Assembly (NCBI GenBank): GCA_040219555.1
Contig: JAVJSF010000009.1
Coordinates: 62,001-126,000 of the forward strand
Length of the DNA stretch: 64,000 nt
Reading direction: 5' to 3'
From: JAVJSF01 sp040219555
GTDB lineage: Bacteria > Actinomycetota > Thermoleophilia > Miltoncostaeales > Miltoncostaeaceae
In this document: positions 10,237 through 18,759 of the stretch, piece by piece
Layout: every line of letters begins with the position of its first letter
How positions within the stretch are numbered: the first letter of the stretch is position 1
Position numbers and translations under genes: made by a program
The notes under the pieces: generated by a model
The model's input: the letters and a program-made list of their open reading frames with translations, nothing else
Databases searched by the model: none
What the model was told of the DNA's origin: nothing

Positions 10237-10269
10237 GTCTAATGTGGTGCTCAGGCGCGTCTAATGTGG
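10237..10269 (+). repeat. 11-base direct repeat, 22-base period, upstream of kinase gene
   Basis: The sequence GTCTAATGTGG occurs exactly at 10237-10247 and again at 10259-10269. The 22-base spacing is about two helical turns, placing both copies on one DNA face. Each copy contains TAATGT, which could also serve as a -10 element. They lie 58-90 bases before the kinase start in an otherwise GC-rich gap, so a tandem operator or tandem promoter is plausible (inference). Confidence 0.5.
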
Positions 10270-10326
10270 GCGCGCGAGGGTCCGGTGCATGGATACCGAC
10301 CCCGCAGATCCCGCCGGCGCCGGCTC

Positions 10327-11220
10327 ATGAGCGATCCGGTGACTCGACCCGGGTGGGGCCTCCGCGCAGGTGAGCCCATCGCCCCGGGGCGCCATGTGGT
10401 GTCCCTGCTCGGCGGCGGCGAGCGCCACGAGGCGTACCTCGCATTCGACGACGACATGCACCACCTGGTGGTGGCGAAGGTGCTGCGCCCCGACCGGGCC
10501 GCCGACCCGCGGATGCTGGCCGCACTGGCGCTCGAGGGACGGATGCTCGACCGGGTGCGTCACCCGGCGGTGCTGCGCACGTTCGGCACCGTGCTGGGGG
10601 GCGGGCGACCGCACCTGCTGCTCGAGTACATCGAGGGCCCGCGGCTGTCGACGCTGGTGCGCCGGTACGGCCTGGCGCTCGAGCAGGCCCTGTCACTGGG
10701 CCTCCAGCTGGCGGCCGGCGTGCATCACATGTCGCGGCGCGGGATCGTCCACCTCGACCTGAAGCCGCGCAACATCATCATGGCCGGGCCGGCGCGCATC
10801 ATCGACATGAGCGTGGCCCACACGCTGGAGGATGCCGCGCGGATCCGCTCGCGGGTGGGCACCGCGCGCTACATGGCCCCCGAGCAGTGCGACCCCGAGG
10901 GCCTCGGCCCGGTGGGTCCGGCCGCCGACGTGTGGGGCCTCGGCGTCTGCCTGTACGAGGCGCTGGCCGGCCGGCCGGCCTTCGGTCGCGAGGACGCCGC
11001 CGTGGAGCCCGCTCCGCAGTTGCGCCTGGACGCGCCGGCGCTGCCGCGGCGCGCCCGCGTCCCCGAGCCCGTGGTCGAGGTGGTGGGGGCCTGCATGGCC
11101 CGCGCCGCGGTCGACCGCCCCACCGCGCAGGAGGTGGCACGCACCCTTGAGGGATTCGTCGACCACCTGCCGCGACCGCGCCTGGGCATGTTCCGCCCGG
11201 CGCCGGCCCGTATCGCATGA
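10327..11220 (+). CDS. Serine/threonine protein kinase-like protein, kinase domain only
   Basis: The start is ATG 10327 (MSDPVTRPGWG); a longer frame from 10264 would add an Arg-rich stretch lacking support. The 297-residue protein is one Hanks-type kinase domain. It has the VVAKVL lysine (Lys51), the catalytic loop HLDLKPRN (residues 142-149, Asp144 and Asn149 present, HRD replaced by HLD) and the activation-end motif TARYMAPEQC. The metal-binding DFG triad is replaced by DMS (Asp160), keeping the Asp. There is no PASTA, forkhead-binding or membrane segment, so it is a small cytoplasmic kinase or a weakly active one. Its position 155 bases after the four-gene module suggests but does not prove a regulatory link. 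Confidence 0.85.
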   Translation: MSDPVTRPGWGLRAGEPIAPGRHVVSLLGGGERHEAYLAFDDDMHHLVVAKVLRPDRAADPRMLAALALEGRMLDRVRHPAVLRTFGTVLGGGRPHLLLEYIEGPRLSTLVRRYGLALEQALSLGLQLAAGVHHMSRRGIVHLDLKPRNIIMAGPARIIDMSVAHTLEDAARIRSRVGTARYMAPEQCDPEGLGPVGPAADVWGLGVCLYEALAGRPAFGREDAAVEPAPQLRLDAPALPRRARVPEPVVEVVGACMARAAVDRPTAQEVARTLEGFVDHLPRPRLGMFRPAPARIA

Positions 11221-11264
11221 CCCGGGCCACGACCCACACCGACATCGACCACTAGGAGGACGCG

Positions 11265-12005
11265 ATGCTGGGACGAACCGCAGTGACCGGACTGGGCGCC
11301 CTCGTGCTGCTTGGAGGTGGCGCCGTGGGAGCGGTGGCCGCCGGCCATGCCGCCGAGGGTGAGACACCACTGGGCACCGTCGACATGCGCAAGACCGACG
11401 ACGAGCCCCGCCTGATCATGGTGGAGGACGACGACGCCCGTGGGGACGGCGACGGAGACCTCGACCAGCTGACGAACTCGGTGAGCGCGGCCACCGGCAG
11501 CGCTCCCAGCGCCACCGCACCGAGCGTCAGCGCCCCCGGCGCCCCGGGCGCCGGCGACACCACCGCCGGCGACACCACCGCCAGCAACGACGGTACCGCC
11601 GGCGGGGACACGACCACCGACAACACCTCCACCGGCGGGAACGCGGCCGCGGGCGTCACCCCGCGCGACCTGCTGATCGACCAGCGCATCGCCCAGGCCG
11701 CCCTGCGCCGTCTGGCGGTGGTGGAGGCCCTGCGCGCCGGCCGTCCGGCTCCGGCCGCGAGCACGAACCGCAGCGAGGGCCGCCGGGTGAGCGTGAGCGC
11801 CGCCCAGCTGAGGATCAACCAGCGCATCTCGGCCGCCGCGGTGCGCCGGGCCAACCGCCTGGCGGGACGGCCCACGCCCGCACCGAGCGGTCAGCCGGCC
11901 CCGGTGCGGCTGACCAAGGCGCAGGTGCAGATCAACCAGCGCATCTCGCAGGCCGCCGTGCGGCGCGCCAACGAACTGCTGGCGGCCGAACGGGCCAAGC
12001 GGTAG
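11265..12005 (+). CDS. Exported protein with three copies of a short helical QRI-AA-RR motif
   Basis: ATG 11265 is preceded by an AGGAGGA ribosome site. The first 28 residues form a signal-like hydrophobic segment ending in AAGHAAEG. An acidic Ser/Thr/Gly-rich linker (about residues 35-130) follows. The C-terminal third holds three related units: LLIDQRIAQAALRR, LRINQRISAAAVRRAN and VQINQRISQAAVRRAN, spaced about 40 residues apart. I do not recognise the family. The units look like amphipathic helices that could bind a common ligand or pack together outside the membrane. The gene is 44 bases after the kinase gene on the same strand, so the two may be co-transcribed. A strong hairpin follows. 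Confidence 0.8.
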   Translation: MLGRTAVTGLGALVLLGGGAVGAVAAGHAAEGETPLGTVDMRKTDDEPRLIMVEDDDARGDGDGDLDQLTNSVSAATGSAPSATAPSVSAPGAPGAGDTTAGDTTASNDGTAGGDTTTDNTSTGGNAAAGVTPRDLLIDQRIAQAALRRLAVVEALRAGRPAPAASTNRSEGRRVSVSAAQLRINQRISAAAVRRANRLAGRPTPAPSGQPAPVRLTKAQVQINQRISQAAVRRANELLAAERAKR

Positions 12006-12020
12006 CCCGTGGCCGGACCC

Positions 12021-12049
12021 GCCGGCCGCCGCCCCCCCCGGCGGCCGGC
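12021..12049. terminator. Hairpin terminator between convergent genes
   Basis: An 11-base perfect inverted repeat (12021-12031 with 12039-12049) encloses a seven-C loop. It lies between the stop codons of two convergent genes, 16 bases after one and 6 bases before the other, so it can act in both directions. There is no T-run, as is common in very GC-rich genomes. Confidence 0.6.
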
Positions 12050-12054
12050 GCCGG

Positions 12055-12522
12055 CTATCCCCCGGCGCGCTCGCGCTTGACCGCCCGCTGCTGGGCGATC
12101 CGCGGGCCGGCCTCGGCGAAGGCGGCGTGCTCGGCCGGGGTGGGAGCCTCGGGCAGGGCGTGGGCCGCCGGGCCCAGGTGGGGAGTGAGCCAGGCGTCGA
12201 TGACGTGCGCCGGGCCGCCGCCCGAGCGGGTCGCCACGACCTCGCCGGCGCGTAGCAGGGCCATGGCGGGGACCGAGCTGCGGCTGACGTGGATACCGCG
12301 CGGCCACAGAAGCTCCTCGCGCAGCCGCCAGTCGGCCAGGTCGCGGAACTCGCCCATCACCGCGGTGAGGCCCGGGCGCACCCGGACCACCTCCGCCAGC
12401 GAGGCCGGCAGCAGCAGACAGGCCCCGCAGCGCGGCATCCCCAGGCCCAGTAGGGCCACCGGGGCGTCCACCGCGGCGGCCAGGGCGTCGGGGACGGGGA
12501 TGGGCGCCGGCACGCTGGTCAT
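12055..12522 (-). CDS. Thioredoxin-like protein with CGAC motif
   Basis: The start is ATG 12522 (MTSVPAPIPVPDAL); a longer frame upstream is antisense to the histidine kinase gene. The 155-residue protein has a beta strand then MPRCGACLLLP, a CxxC redox motif at the start of a helix, as in thioredoxins. It is followed by a segment resembling the cis-proline region (HVSRSSVPAMALLRAGEVVA, near residue 85). No signal peptide is visible, so it is cytoplasmic. The C-terminal 40 residues form a charged helix. A TATCCT hexamer lies seven bases before the ATG, which predicts a leaderless message. It is divergent from the GAF histidine kinase, so shared redox control is possible (inference). Confidence 0.75.
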   Translation of the reverse strand: MTSVPAPIPVPDALAAAVDAPVALLGLGMPRCGACLLLPASLAEVVRVRPGLTAVMGEFRDLADWRLREELLWPRGIHVSRSSVPAMALLRAGEVVATRSGGGPAHVIDAWLTPHLGPAAHALPEAPTPAEHAAFAEAGPRIAQQRAVKRERAGG

Positions 12523-12529
12523 GGGGCGC

Positions 12530-12535
12530 AGGATA
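12530..12535 (-). promoter_or_regulatory. -10 element TATCCT for the thioredoxin-like gene
   Basis: TATCCT on the minus strand ends seven bases before ATG 12522. With that spacing, transcription would begin at or next to the start codon. A second TATCCT on the plus strand (12571-12576) precedes the divergent kinase gene. Confidence 0.5.
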
Positions 12536-12595
12536 GTCGCGCGCGCCCCGCGGGTTGCACCCGGCGGGGCTATCCTTGTCCCCGGGGGTGAGACT

Positions 12596-14602
12596 GTGGA
12601 GGCGATCACCAGACCGATCGACCCCGGTCCGGCAGTCGCGGACCCGAGGCTCCTCGCGACGCTCGCGCGACTGGCGGGACTGCGCCTGGTGGCGCTGCTG
12701 GTGCGCGATGGCGAGGGCCTGGTGCTCCATGCCTCCTGGCCCGCCGACCACGGCCGCCTGGCGCTCCCCGGCGACGACGGGCCCGAGGCCCTCCTGAGTC
12801 GCATCGGGGGCGGCACGGGGGACGCGCTGGGGGCCAGCGCCCCCGTGGAGGACGGCGTCGAGCTGACCCTGCTGGCCGAGGCCGGCGTGGAGCGCGGGCC
12901 GGGACGAGACACGGCGCTGGAGGGCATGCGTGCGTTCGCGGGCCTGCTGGCGGGCCGGATGGCCCTCGATCGCACCCGGCGGCGGGCCGAGGAGGACCGC
13001 GCGCGGCTGACGAGCCTGGTGGACGCCGGCCTTGCGCTGGGGCGCGAGCTGGGCCTGGACGATCTGCTGGGCCGCATCGTCGAGGCCGCCCGGACGGTGC
13101 TGGGCGCGCGCTATGCCGCTCTGGGCGTCCTCGACCCCAGCGGCACCGAACTGGCCCGCTTCGTGACGGCCGGCATGAGCGATGCGGAGCGCGAGCGGAT
13201 CGGCCCGCTGCCGCGCGGCAAGGGGATCCTGGGGGTGCTGATACGCGATGCGCGCCCCCTCAGGCTGGAGCGCCTGGGCGACGACCCGCGCTCCACAGGC
13301 TTCCCCGCCGACCACCCGCCGATGGTGTCGTTCCTCGGGGTGCCCATCGCGCTGCGCGGCGAGACGTTCGGCAACCTCTACCTCACCGACAAGGCGGGCG
13401 GCCCGTTCACCGCGGAGGACGAGCAACTGGCCATGACGCTGGCCGCCCAGGCCGCGATCGCCATCGACAACGTCCGCCGCTACGAGGACGAGCGCCGGCG
13501 CGCCGACGAGATCGGCAGCGTCCTCGAGGTGGCGCGGGCGGTGCTGGAGACGCTCGACCTCGACGCCCTGCTGCCGCTGGTGGCGCGGCGAGCGCGCCGC
13601 CTCACCGGCGCCGAGACCATCGGCGTGGCCGTGCGCGAGGGCGGTGAGTTCGTCTTCCGCCACGCTCACGGGGTCGACGCGCCGGGGCTCGAGGGCAGCC
13701 GGGTCCCCGCGGACATCGGCGCCCTGACGACCCTCCTGCGTACCTCGCTGGGCGCGCGGGAGGTGGCCGCCTGCGCGCTCGAGGCCCACGAGGAGGTGGC
13801 CGGAGCCCTGGTCGCGGTGGGATGGCGACCCTTCGACGCCGCCGCGCTGCGCCTGCTGGAGACCTTCTCCAGTCAGGTGGCGGTTGCGCTGGTGAACGCC
13901 CGGGCGGTCGCCCGCGAGCGGGAGCACCTGCTGGCCACCGCCGAGCGCGACGCCGCCGCGATGCGCGCCGGCGCCGAGGCCGAGGCCCTTCGCCGGGCGG
14001 CGGAGGCCCAGGAGGCCGAGCGCGCGCGCGTGGCCCGGGAGTTGCACGACGAGTCGGGTCAGTTGCTCACCGCGCTGGCGGTCCACCTGCGGGCGCTCGA
14101 GCAGGACGTGGGGCGCGGCGAGGTCCGCGAGCGCCTGACGGAGATGCGCCGCGAGGTGGGCGAGGCCTCCACCAGCCTGCGCGACCTGGCCACCCGGCTG
14201 CGGCCGGCGGCCATCGACGCCCACGGGCTGGCGGACGCCATCGAGGAGCAGGCGGCGTCGCTGCGTCGCAGCGGCACCGCCGTGGACGTGCAACTGGCCG
14301 GCGTGGACGGCACGCTGTCCGGAGAGGTGGAGGTGGCGCTCTACCGCGTCGTCCAGGAGTCGCTCACCAACATCGCCCGCCACAGCGGGGCCCGTCACGC
14401 CAGCGTCGTGCTGAGCATCCACGATGGACGGGTGCGGCTGGTGGTCGAGGACGACGGGAGCGGCTTCGACACATCCGCGCCCAGCCGGCGGCTGGGACTG
14501 GCCGGCATCCGCGAGCGCGTGGAGATGCTGGGCGGCGCGCTGCGCATCGAGTCGGCGCCCGGAGACGGGACCGCCGTGGTGGTCGACCTGGAGACGAGAT
14601 GA
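12596..14602 (+). CDS. GAF-domain sensor histidine kinase, NarL/LiaS type
   Basis: The chosen start is GTG 12596, the first in-frame start beyond the divergent promoter; the open frame upstream is antisense to the neighbouring gene. The 668 residues contain a degenerate N-terminal region, a GAF domain (about 140-290), a second GAF-like region (about 305-430), a coiled coil, and a HisKA_3 dimerisation box with RELHDESGQLL (phospho-acceptor His484). The HATPase domain has VVQESLTNIARHS, VEDDGSGFD and GLAGIRERVEMLGG. No membrane segment is seen, so it is a soluble sensor, probably of a small ligand, redox state or gas (inference). The stop overlaps the response regulator start (ATGA), making a standard two-component operon. 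Confidence 0.9.
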   Translation: MEAITRPIDPGPAVADPRLLATLARLAGLRLVALLVRDGEGLVLHASWPADHGRLALPGDDGPEALLSRIGGGTGDALGASAPVEDGVELTLLAEAGVERGPGRDTALEGMRAFAGLLAGRMALDRTRRRAEEDRARLTSLVDAGLALGRELGLDDLLGRIVEAARTVLGARYAALGVLDPSGTELARFVTAGMSDAERERIGPLPRGKGILGVLIRDARPLRLERLGDDPRSTGFPADHPPMVSFLGVPIALRGETFGNLYLTDKAGGPFTAEDEQLAMTLAAQAAIAIDNVRRYEDERRRADEIGSVLEVARAVLETLDLDALLPLVARRARRLTGAETIGVAVREGGEFVFRHAHGVDAPGLEGSRVPADIGALTTLLRTSLGAREVAACALEAHEEVAGALVAVGWRPFDAAALRLLETFSSQVAVALVNARAVAREREHLLATAERDAAAMRAGAEAEALRRAAEAQEAERARVARELHDESGQLLTALAVHLRALEQDVGRGEVRERLTEMRREVGEASTSLRDLATRLRPAAIDAHGLADAIEEQAASLRRSGTAVDVQLAGVDGTLSGEVEVALYRVVQESLTNIARHSGARHASVVLSIHDGRVRLVVEDDGSGFDTSAPSRRLGLAGIRERVEMLGGALRIESAPGDGTAVVVDLETR

Positions 14603-15273
14603 GAGAGAACATCAGGGTCCTGCTGGTCGACGACCACGCCGTCCTGCGCGCCGGCCTGCGACTGCTGCTGGACCGCGAGGAGGGCATCGAGGCGGTGGGC
14701 GAGGCGGGGACCGCCGAGGAGGCCGTCCGCTCGCTGGCGCGCCTGGGGCCGGACGTGGTCGTGATCGACATCGAGATGCCCGGGGCCGGGGGGATCGAGG
14801 GCGCGCGGGCCATCCGGCGGCAGGCGCCCGCGGTGCGGATCCTGTTCCTCTCGATGCACGACCGGGCACGCGACGTGCGCCGTGCCTTCGAGGCCGGGGC
14901 CGATGGCTACCTGCTGAAGTCGGCGGCCGACGAGGACCTGGTGCGCGCCATCCGCGCCGTCGCCGCCGGCGAGCGCTATGTGCACCCGTCACTGGGCGCC
15001 GCCCTGGCGGCGCCGGCCACCGACGGCCCGCTGGCGGAACTCACCGAGCGCGAGCGCGAGGTTCTGCGGCTGCTCGCGCTGGGGCACACCAACCATGAGA
15101 TCGCGGACTCCCTGACGGTCAGCGTCCGGACGATCGAGAGCCACCGCGCGCACATCATGGCCAAGCTACGCGTGAACACGCGGGCCGGGCTGGTGCGGGC
15201 CGCCCTGAACGCGGGCCTGCTGACCGAGCCGGCTGCGGGAACGCCGCAGCGGCCCCCGGGCCGGCACCCTTGA
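14599..15273 (+). CDS. NarL/FixJ-family response regulator
   Basis: ATG 14599 overlaps the kinase stop (ATGA). The 224-residue protein has a receiver domain with the acidic pair Asp11/Asp12, phosphorylation site Asp57 in VVIDIEMPG, and the conserved Lys in GYLLKSAADE. A LuxR-type helix-turn-helix follows (LTEREREVLRLLALGHTN, then VSVRTIESHRAHIMAKL). It should receive phosphate from the adjoining histidine kinase and act as a DNA-binding regulator. Its targets are not evident, although the divergent thioredoxin-like gene or its own promoter are natural candidates. Confidence 0.95.
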   Translation: MRENIRVLLVDDHAVLRAGLRLLLDREEGIEAVGEAGTAEEAVRSLARLGPDVVVIDIEMPGAGGIEGARAIRRQAPAVRILFLSMHDRARDVRRAFEAGADGYLLKSAADEDLVRAIRAVAAGERYVHPSLGAALAAPATDGPLAELTEREREVLRLLALGHTNHEIADSLTVSVRTIESHRAHIMAKLRVNTRAGLVRAALNAGLLTEPAAGTPQRPPGRHP

Positions 15274-15289
15274 CGCGCCTCGGCCCGGC

Positions 15290-16798
15290 GTGCAGGTTCG
15301 GGGTGTGACCCCACCCCAGCACATCGACCCGGACGCGCCGGCGCGCGCCGAGGTGGCCGAGACGCATATCTCGGTGATCACGATGATCGGCGACCGGGCC
15401 TACAAGCTGCTGAAGCCGATCGCCACCGGCTTCCTCGACCACCGCGCCCGCGAGGACCGCCGCGAGGCCTGCCGTCAGGAGACCGAGGCCAACCGCCGCT
15501 TCGCGCCCGACGTCTACCTCGGGGTGCTCGACGTCGTCGATCAGGACGGGCAGCCGCTGGAGCATCTGATCGAGATGCGCCGCCTGCCCGCCCACCGCGC
15601 ACTCGGCACCCTGCTCGACCAGCCCGGCGCGGAGGGGCGGGTGCGGGAGGTCGGGACGGCCGTCGCGGCCCTGCACCGGGACTCCCCGCGATCGCGCGAG
15701 ATCGACCGCGCCGGCCGGCCGGAGGTGGTCCGGGCGCTGTGGGAGGACGGCCTGGACGAACTCGCCGCCGCGGCACCGGGCGTCGTGCCGGGCGACGAGG
15801 TCGAGCGGGCACGGGCGCTGGCGCGCACCTACCTGGACGGGCGGGGCCCCCTGTTCACCCACCGCATCGCCCTGGACCGGGTGCGCGACGGACATGGCGA
15901 TCTGCTGGCCGACGACATCTACCTGCTGGACGACGGTCCGCGGGTGCTGGACTGCCTGGCCTTCGACGATCGCCTGCGCCACGGCGACGTGCTGCTGGAC
16001 GTGGCGTCGCTGGCCATGGACCTGGCCACCCGCGACAGGGCCGACCTGGCCCAGGTACTGCTGGACGAGTGGTCGTCGGCGCTCGACGAGGAGCATCCGC
16101 GCTCGCTGCGCGACCACTACATGGCCTACCGGGCACACGTGCGCTCGAAGGTCGCCGCCATCCGCAGCGCCCAGGGCGATGCCGCCGCGGGCGACACCGC
16201 GCGGTCACTGCACGCCTTCGCCACCGGGATGCTCGACCGCGCACAGGTGCGCCTGGTGCTGGTGGGGGGCGCGCCGGGCACCGGAAAGTCGACGGTCGCC
16301 GCCGGCCTGGGCCACGTGACCGGCGCCGGCGTAGTGCGCTCCGACGCGGTGCGCAAGCGCCTCGCGGGCCTGGACCCCGAGGAAGCGGCGCCCGCGCCCT
16401 GGCGCGAGGGGCACTACACCCAGGAGGTCACCGAGCGCGTCTACGCCGAGATGCTGCGCCGCGCCGAGTCGCTGCTGGAACACGGCCAGGACGTGGTGCT
16501 GGACGCCTCGTGGAGCGCCGCCCCGCATCGGGAGGCCGCCCGCCGGCTGGCGGAGCGGTGTGGCGCCCGCATCGTCGAGTTGCGCTGCGAGGTCGCGCCC
16601 GCCGTGGCAGCGGCCCGCATCGAGGAGCGCGGCCGGCGAGGCGGCGACCCGTCGGACGCCACGCCGGACGTGGCCGAGCGCCTGTCGGCGGCGTCCGACC
16701 CGTGGCCGTCGTCCATCGCCCTGCCCACCGACGCCGCCCCGGCCGAGGTAGCCGCCGACGCGGCCCGCCACGTGGGAGTCACCCGCTCGCTCGCGTGA
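15290..16798 (+). CDS. Fusion of an aminoglycoside-phosphotransferase-like domain and a P-loop kinase domain
   Basis: GTG 15290 is taken as the start; GTG 15305 (VTPPQHID) is equally possible. The 502 residues have two parts. Residues about 20-300 resemble the phosphotransferase/choline-kinase fold, with RVRDGHGDLLADDIYLL as catalytic loop and DCLAFDDRLRHGDVLLDVAS as metal-binding region. Residues about 320-500 carry a Walker A motif GGAPGTGKST, a short LID-like region and VVLDASWS, as in small-molecule or zeta-toxin-like P-loop kinases. This two-domain arrangement is known in many bacteria (COG2187 with COG0645), but its substrate is unknown to me. The gene lies 16 bases after the response regulator gene and may belong to the same transcript. 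Confidence 0.85.
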   Translation: MQVRGVTPPQHIDPDAPARAEVAETHISVITMIGDRAYKLLKPIATGFLDHRAREDRREACRQETEANRRFAPDVYLGVLDVVDQDGQPLEHLIEMRRLPAHRALGTLLDQPGAEGRVREVGTAVAALHRDSPRSREIDRAGRPEVVRALWEDGLDELAAAAPGVVPGDEVERARALARTYLDGRGPLFTHRIALDRVRDGHGDLLADDIYLLDDGPRVLDCLAFDDRLRHGDVLLDVASLAMDLATRDRADLAQVLLDEWSSALDEEHPRSLRDHYMAYRAHVRSKVAAIRSAQGDAAAGDTARSLHAFATGMLDRAQVRLVLVGGAPGTGKSTVAAGLGHVTGAGVVRSDAVRKRLAGLDPEEAAPAPWREGHYTQEVTERVYAEMLRRAESLLEHGQDVVLDASWSAAPHREAARRLAERCGARIVELRCEVAPAVAAARIEERGRRGGDPSDATPDVAERLSAASDPWPSSIALPTDAAPAEVAADAARHVGVTRSLA

Positions 16799-16807
16799 AG
16801 GCCGCGC

Positions 16808-17056
16808 TCAGGCCCCCACGCCGCTCGCGTGTGCCCCGCGGCGCTCCAGACGCTCCAGTTCGCGGCCGTAGCGGTGGCGCAGAGCCTGGATCAGCACCTC
16901 GTCGCCCGGGAGGGGGCGCTCGCCGCCCCGCATCCGGTTTACCAGGCCCAGCAGGCGACGGACCGTCTCGGCGCTCTCGCGTCCCACCGCCAGCCCCGCC
17001 AGCTCGGCGACCTCGCGCAGATCGGCCCCGGTCCGAGATCCGGCGGGCGGCATCAC
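16808..17056 (-). CDS. Small unknown protein translationally coupled to the CBS gene
   Basis: The start is GTG 17056 or ATG 17053; both abut the stop of the CBS gene (GTGATG, TGA inside), supporting a real coupled gene. It encodes about 82 residues that are helical and charged (LREVAELAGLAV, ETVRRLLGLVNRMRGG, LIQALRHRYGRELERLERRG) with no membrane segment. The amino-acid mix on this strand is balanced, unlike the Arg/Pro-rich alternatives. No family is recognised. It may assist the CBS-domain protein (inference from coupling). Confidence 0.6.
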   Translation of the reverse strand: MMPPAGSRTGADLREVAELAGLAVGRESAETVRRLLGLVNRMRGGERPLPGDEVLIQALRHRYGRELERLERRGAHASGVGA

Positions 17057-17556
17057 GGGTGCGCACCTGGTCGTGGATGGCGGCCGCCTGCCGATGTGAG
17101 GGCCGGCAGTGGCGGCCCGGCGAGCCGGGGCGCCATGACGCGTGCGATGTCGAGCGCCGACAGGATGCCGAGCGGTGCCTCGGCGCCGGGCTCGGCGACC
17201 GGGACGTGGGAGACCGCGTGCCGGGCCATGGCCAGCGCCGCGACGGCGAGGCTGTCGTCCGGGTGCAGCACCACGCGGGGGGATGCCGCCACCGCGCCGG
17301 CGCCGGCGGACTCGTCGCTCCAGTAGGCGCCCGCCATCAGGTCGAGGTCGCTGAGGATGCTCCAGCGCTCCGCCGGCTCGCCGGGCACCGCCGTGGCCGG
17401 CGGCGCCAGCACCACCACGCTGTGGATCAGATTCCCGGCCATCAGGGCGGCCACCTCAGCCAGGGGCGCCTCGGCGGTGCACGTGACGATCTCGCCGGCC
17501 ATGGCGTCGCGTACGCGCATCCCGCGCAACCCCCCGTCGGTCCCGGCACCGGACAT
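17053..17556 (-). CDS. CBS-domain protein
   Basis: ATG 17556 follows an AGGAGG ribosome site. The 167-residue protein consists of two CBS motifs. The first has MRVRDAMAGEIVTCTAEAPL with VVVLAPPATAVPG and SILSDLDLMAG; the second has VVLHPDDSLAVAALAMARHA, VSHVPVAEPG and LGILSALDIARVMA. Stand-alone tandem CBS proteins usually bind adenosine nucleotides and act as sensors or modulators. The gene lies 107 bases downstream of a DUF4389 membrane-protein gene and is followed by a coupled small gene, so the three may form one transcript. Confidence 0.9.
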   Translation of the reverse strand: MSGAGTDGGLRGMRVRDAMAGEIVTCTAEAPLAEVAALMAGNLIHSVVVLAPPATAVPGEPAERWSILSDLDLMAGAYWSDESAGAGAVAASPRVVLHPDDSLAVAALAMARHAVSHVPVAEPGAEAPLGILSALDIARVMAPRLAGPPLPALTSAGGRHPRPGAHP

Positions 17557-17663
17557 CCGCCCTCCTCGGTCGTGGTGGCGGGCAGATCCTGCGGGCAGCC
17601 GACGGGCGGCACATCGGGGCCGGCGCGGGCATGGGACTCGGTAGTCGGCCGCAGCCGGCGCCT

Positions 17664-18320
17664 CTAACGGACCGCCGGCGCACCCATCCCCGGATCCGTC
17701 TCCCCCTGGTCGAGCCGGAAGGGCGGGTAGCGATCGGTCATCAGCGCCGCGTAGGCGGCCACGCGCAGCACCCAGCGGTTGAGGCCCAGCACCAGTTCGT
17801 GGATGTCGCGGGGGAAGCGCCCGGTGAACAGGAGTCCCACCGCGCCGATCAACGTGAGCAGCCCGATCAGCCCCATGCCCACCCAGCTGCCGCCCACCAG
17901 CACGGCGACGATCAGGAGGTGCGGGAAGGCCAGCAGCCAGCTCTTCACCAGCACCAGGCCACGCGAGAGGTGCTCCGGGTACGCGATGCGGAGGTGCGCC
18001 GGGTAGTCGGTCTCGGCGAGGGTGAACGGCGGGTAGCGGTCGGTCCCGTTGGCGCCGAAGCAGTAGTAGCTGACGCGCCAGTTCCAGCGCAGTACGCCCA
18101 CGTTCAGGTCGAAGATGCCCCGCGGGTAGCGCCCGGTGAACAGGATCGCGACCAGCGCCACCAGGCTGAGCACGACGAACATCAGCCAGAGCCCGATCAG
18201 CACCACGTAGTGCGGGATCACGAGGATCCACTTCACGAGCCAGAGCCAGCGCGACAGGTCCTCCTGCACCGTGGCCTCGATCACCACGGGCGAGACATCA
18301 CCCACTGCGGTGGTCACCAT
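17664..18320 (-). CDS. DUF4389 membrane protein
   Basis: ATG 18320 is preferred over ATG 18323 because the GAGGAGGGG ribosome site is properly spaced from it. The 218-residue protein holds two homologous halves, each with membrane helices followed by a signature segment: LFTGRYPRGIFDLNVGVLRW in the first and LFTGRFPRDIHELVLGLNRW in the second. Each is followed by a YPPF segment (TDRYPPF occurs twice). This is the DUF4389 pattern, an internal duplication within one gene. About four transmembrane helices are likely. The function is unknown. A TATTCT hexamer at 18349-18354 is a plausible -10 element. Confidence 0.9.
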   Translation of the reverse strand: MVTTAVGDVSPVVIEATVQEDLSRWLWLVKWILVIPHYVVLIGLWLMFVVLSLVALVAILFTGRYPRGIFDLNVGVLRWNWRVSYYCFGANGTDRYPPFTLAETDYPAHLRIAYPEHLSRGLVLVKSWLLAFPHLLIVAVLVGGSWVGMGLIGLLTLIGAVGLLFTGRFPRDIHELVLGLNRWVLRVAAYAALMTDRYPPFRLDQGETDPGMGAPAVR

Positions 18321-18759
18321 CATCCCCTCCTCGATCGTCCATCGGCGCAGAATAGGGCGAGGCCGCGAGGCGGGCGACCGCGCCGCCACGGTGGGCGGCG
18401 GGGACGACTACCGGTCCGTCACCGGATCACCCGCACCGGCGGCGGGCGATCCGGCGCGCGGCGCGGAGACGCGGGGCGCTTGCGGGAAACCCGACCCCCG
18501 GATCCGCGCCGGCACCCCTGCGGGCGGGCCGGCGTTCGGGCACCATCGTCACACGCCGATCCCAACGGGCACACGACGAGGATCGGCCGGTTGCCCCACC
18601 CCGGCACGGGGTGGCGAGGCACCTCGGGCCGCCGGTACGGACACCCGGCGGCCCGGGTAGTTCCCGGGACGAGGCGGGGCGCTGCCCGCGCGCTCGGGCG
18701 CGGCGACGGCGGAACACGACGGGGTTTCGCGGGACCGTGGCGTCGGGCAGGCTTGCGGC
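18321..18759. other. Divergent intergenic region, no gene seen
   Basis: About 440 bases separate the DUF4389 gene from the next membrane-protein gene. Apart from the first gene's promoter (TATTCT on the minus strand, 18349-18354), I see only Arg/Pro/Gly-rich open frames typical of random GC-rich DNA. There is no tRNA, repeat or convincing hairpin. CAGGCT six bases before GTG 18760 may be a weak -10 element for the right-hand gene. Confidence 0.5.
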
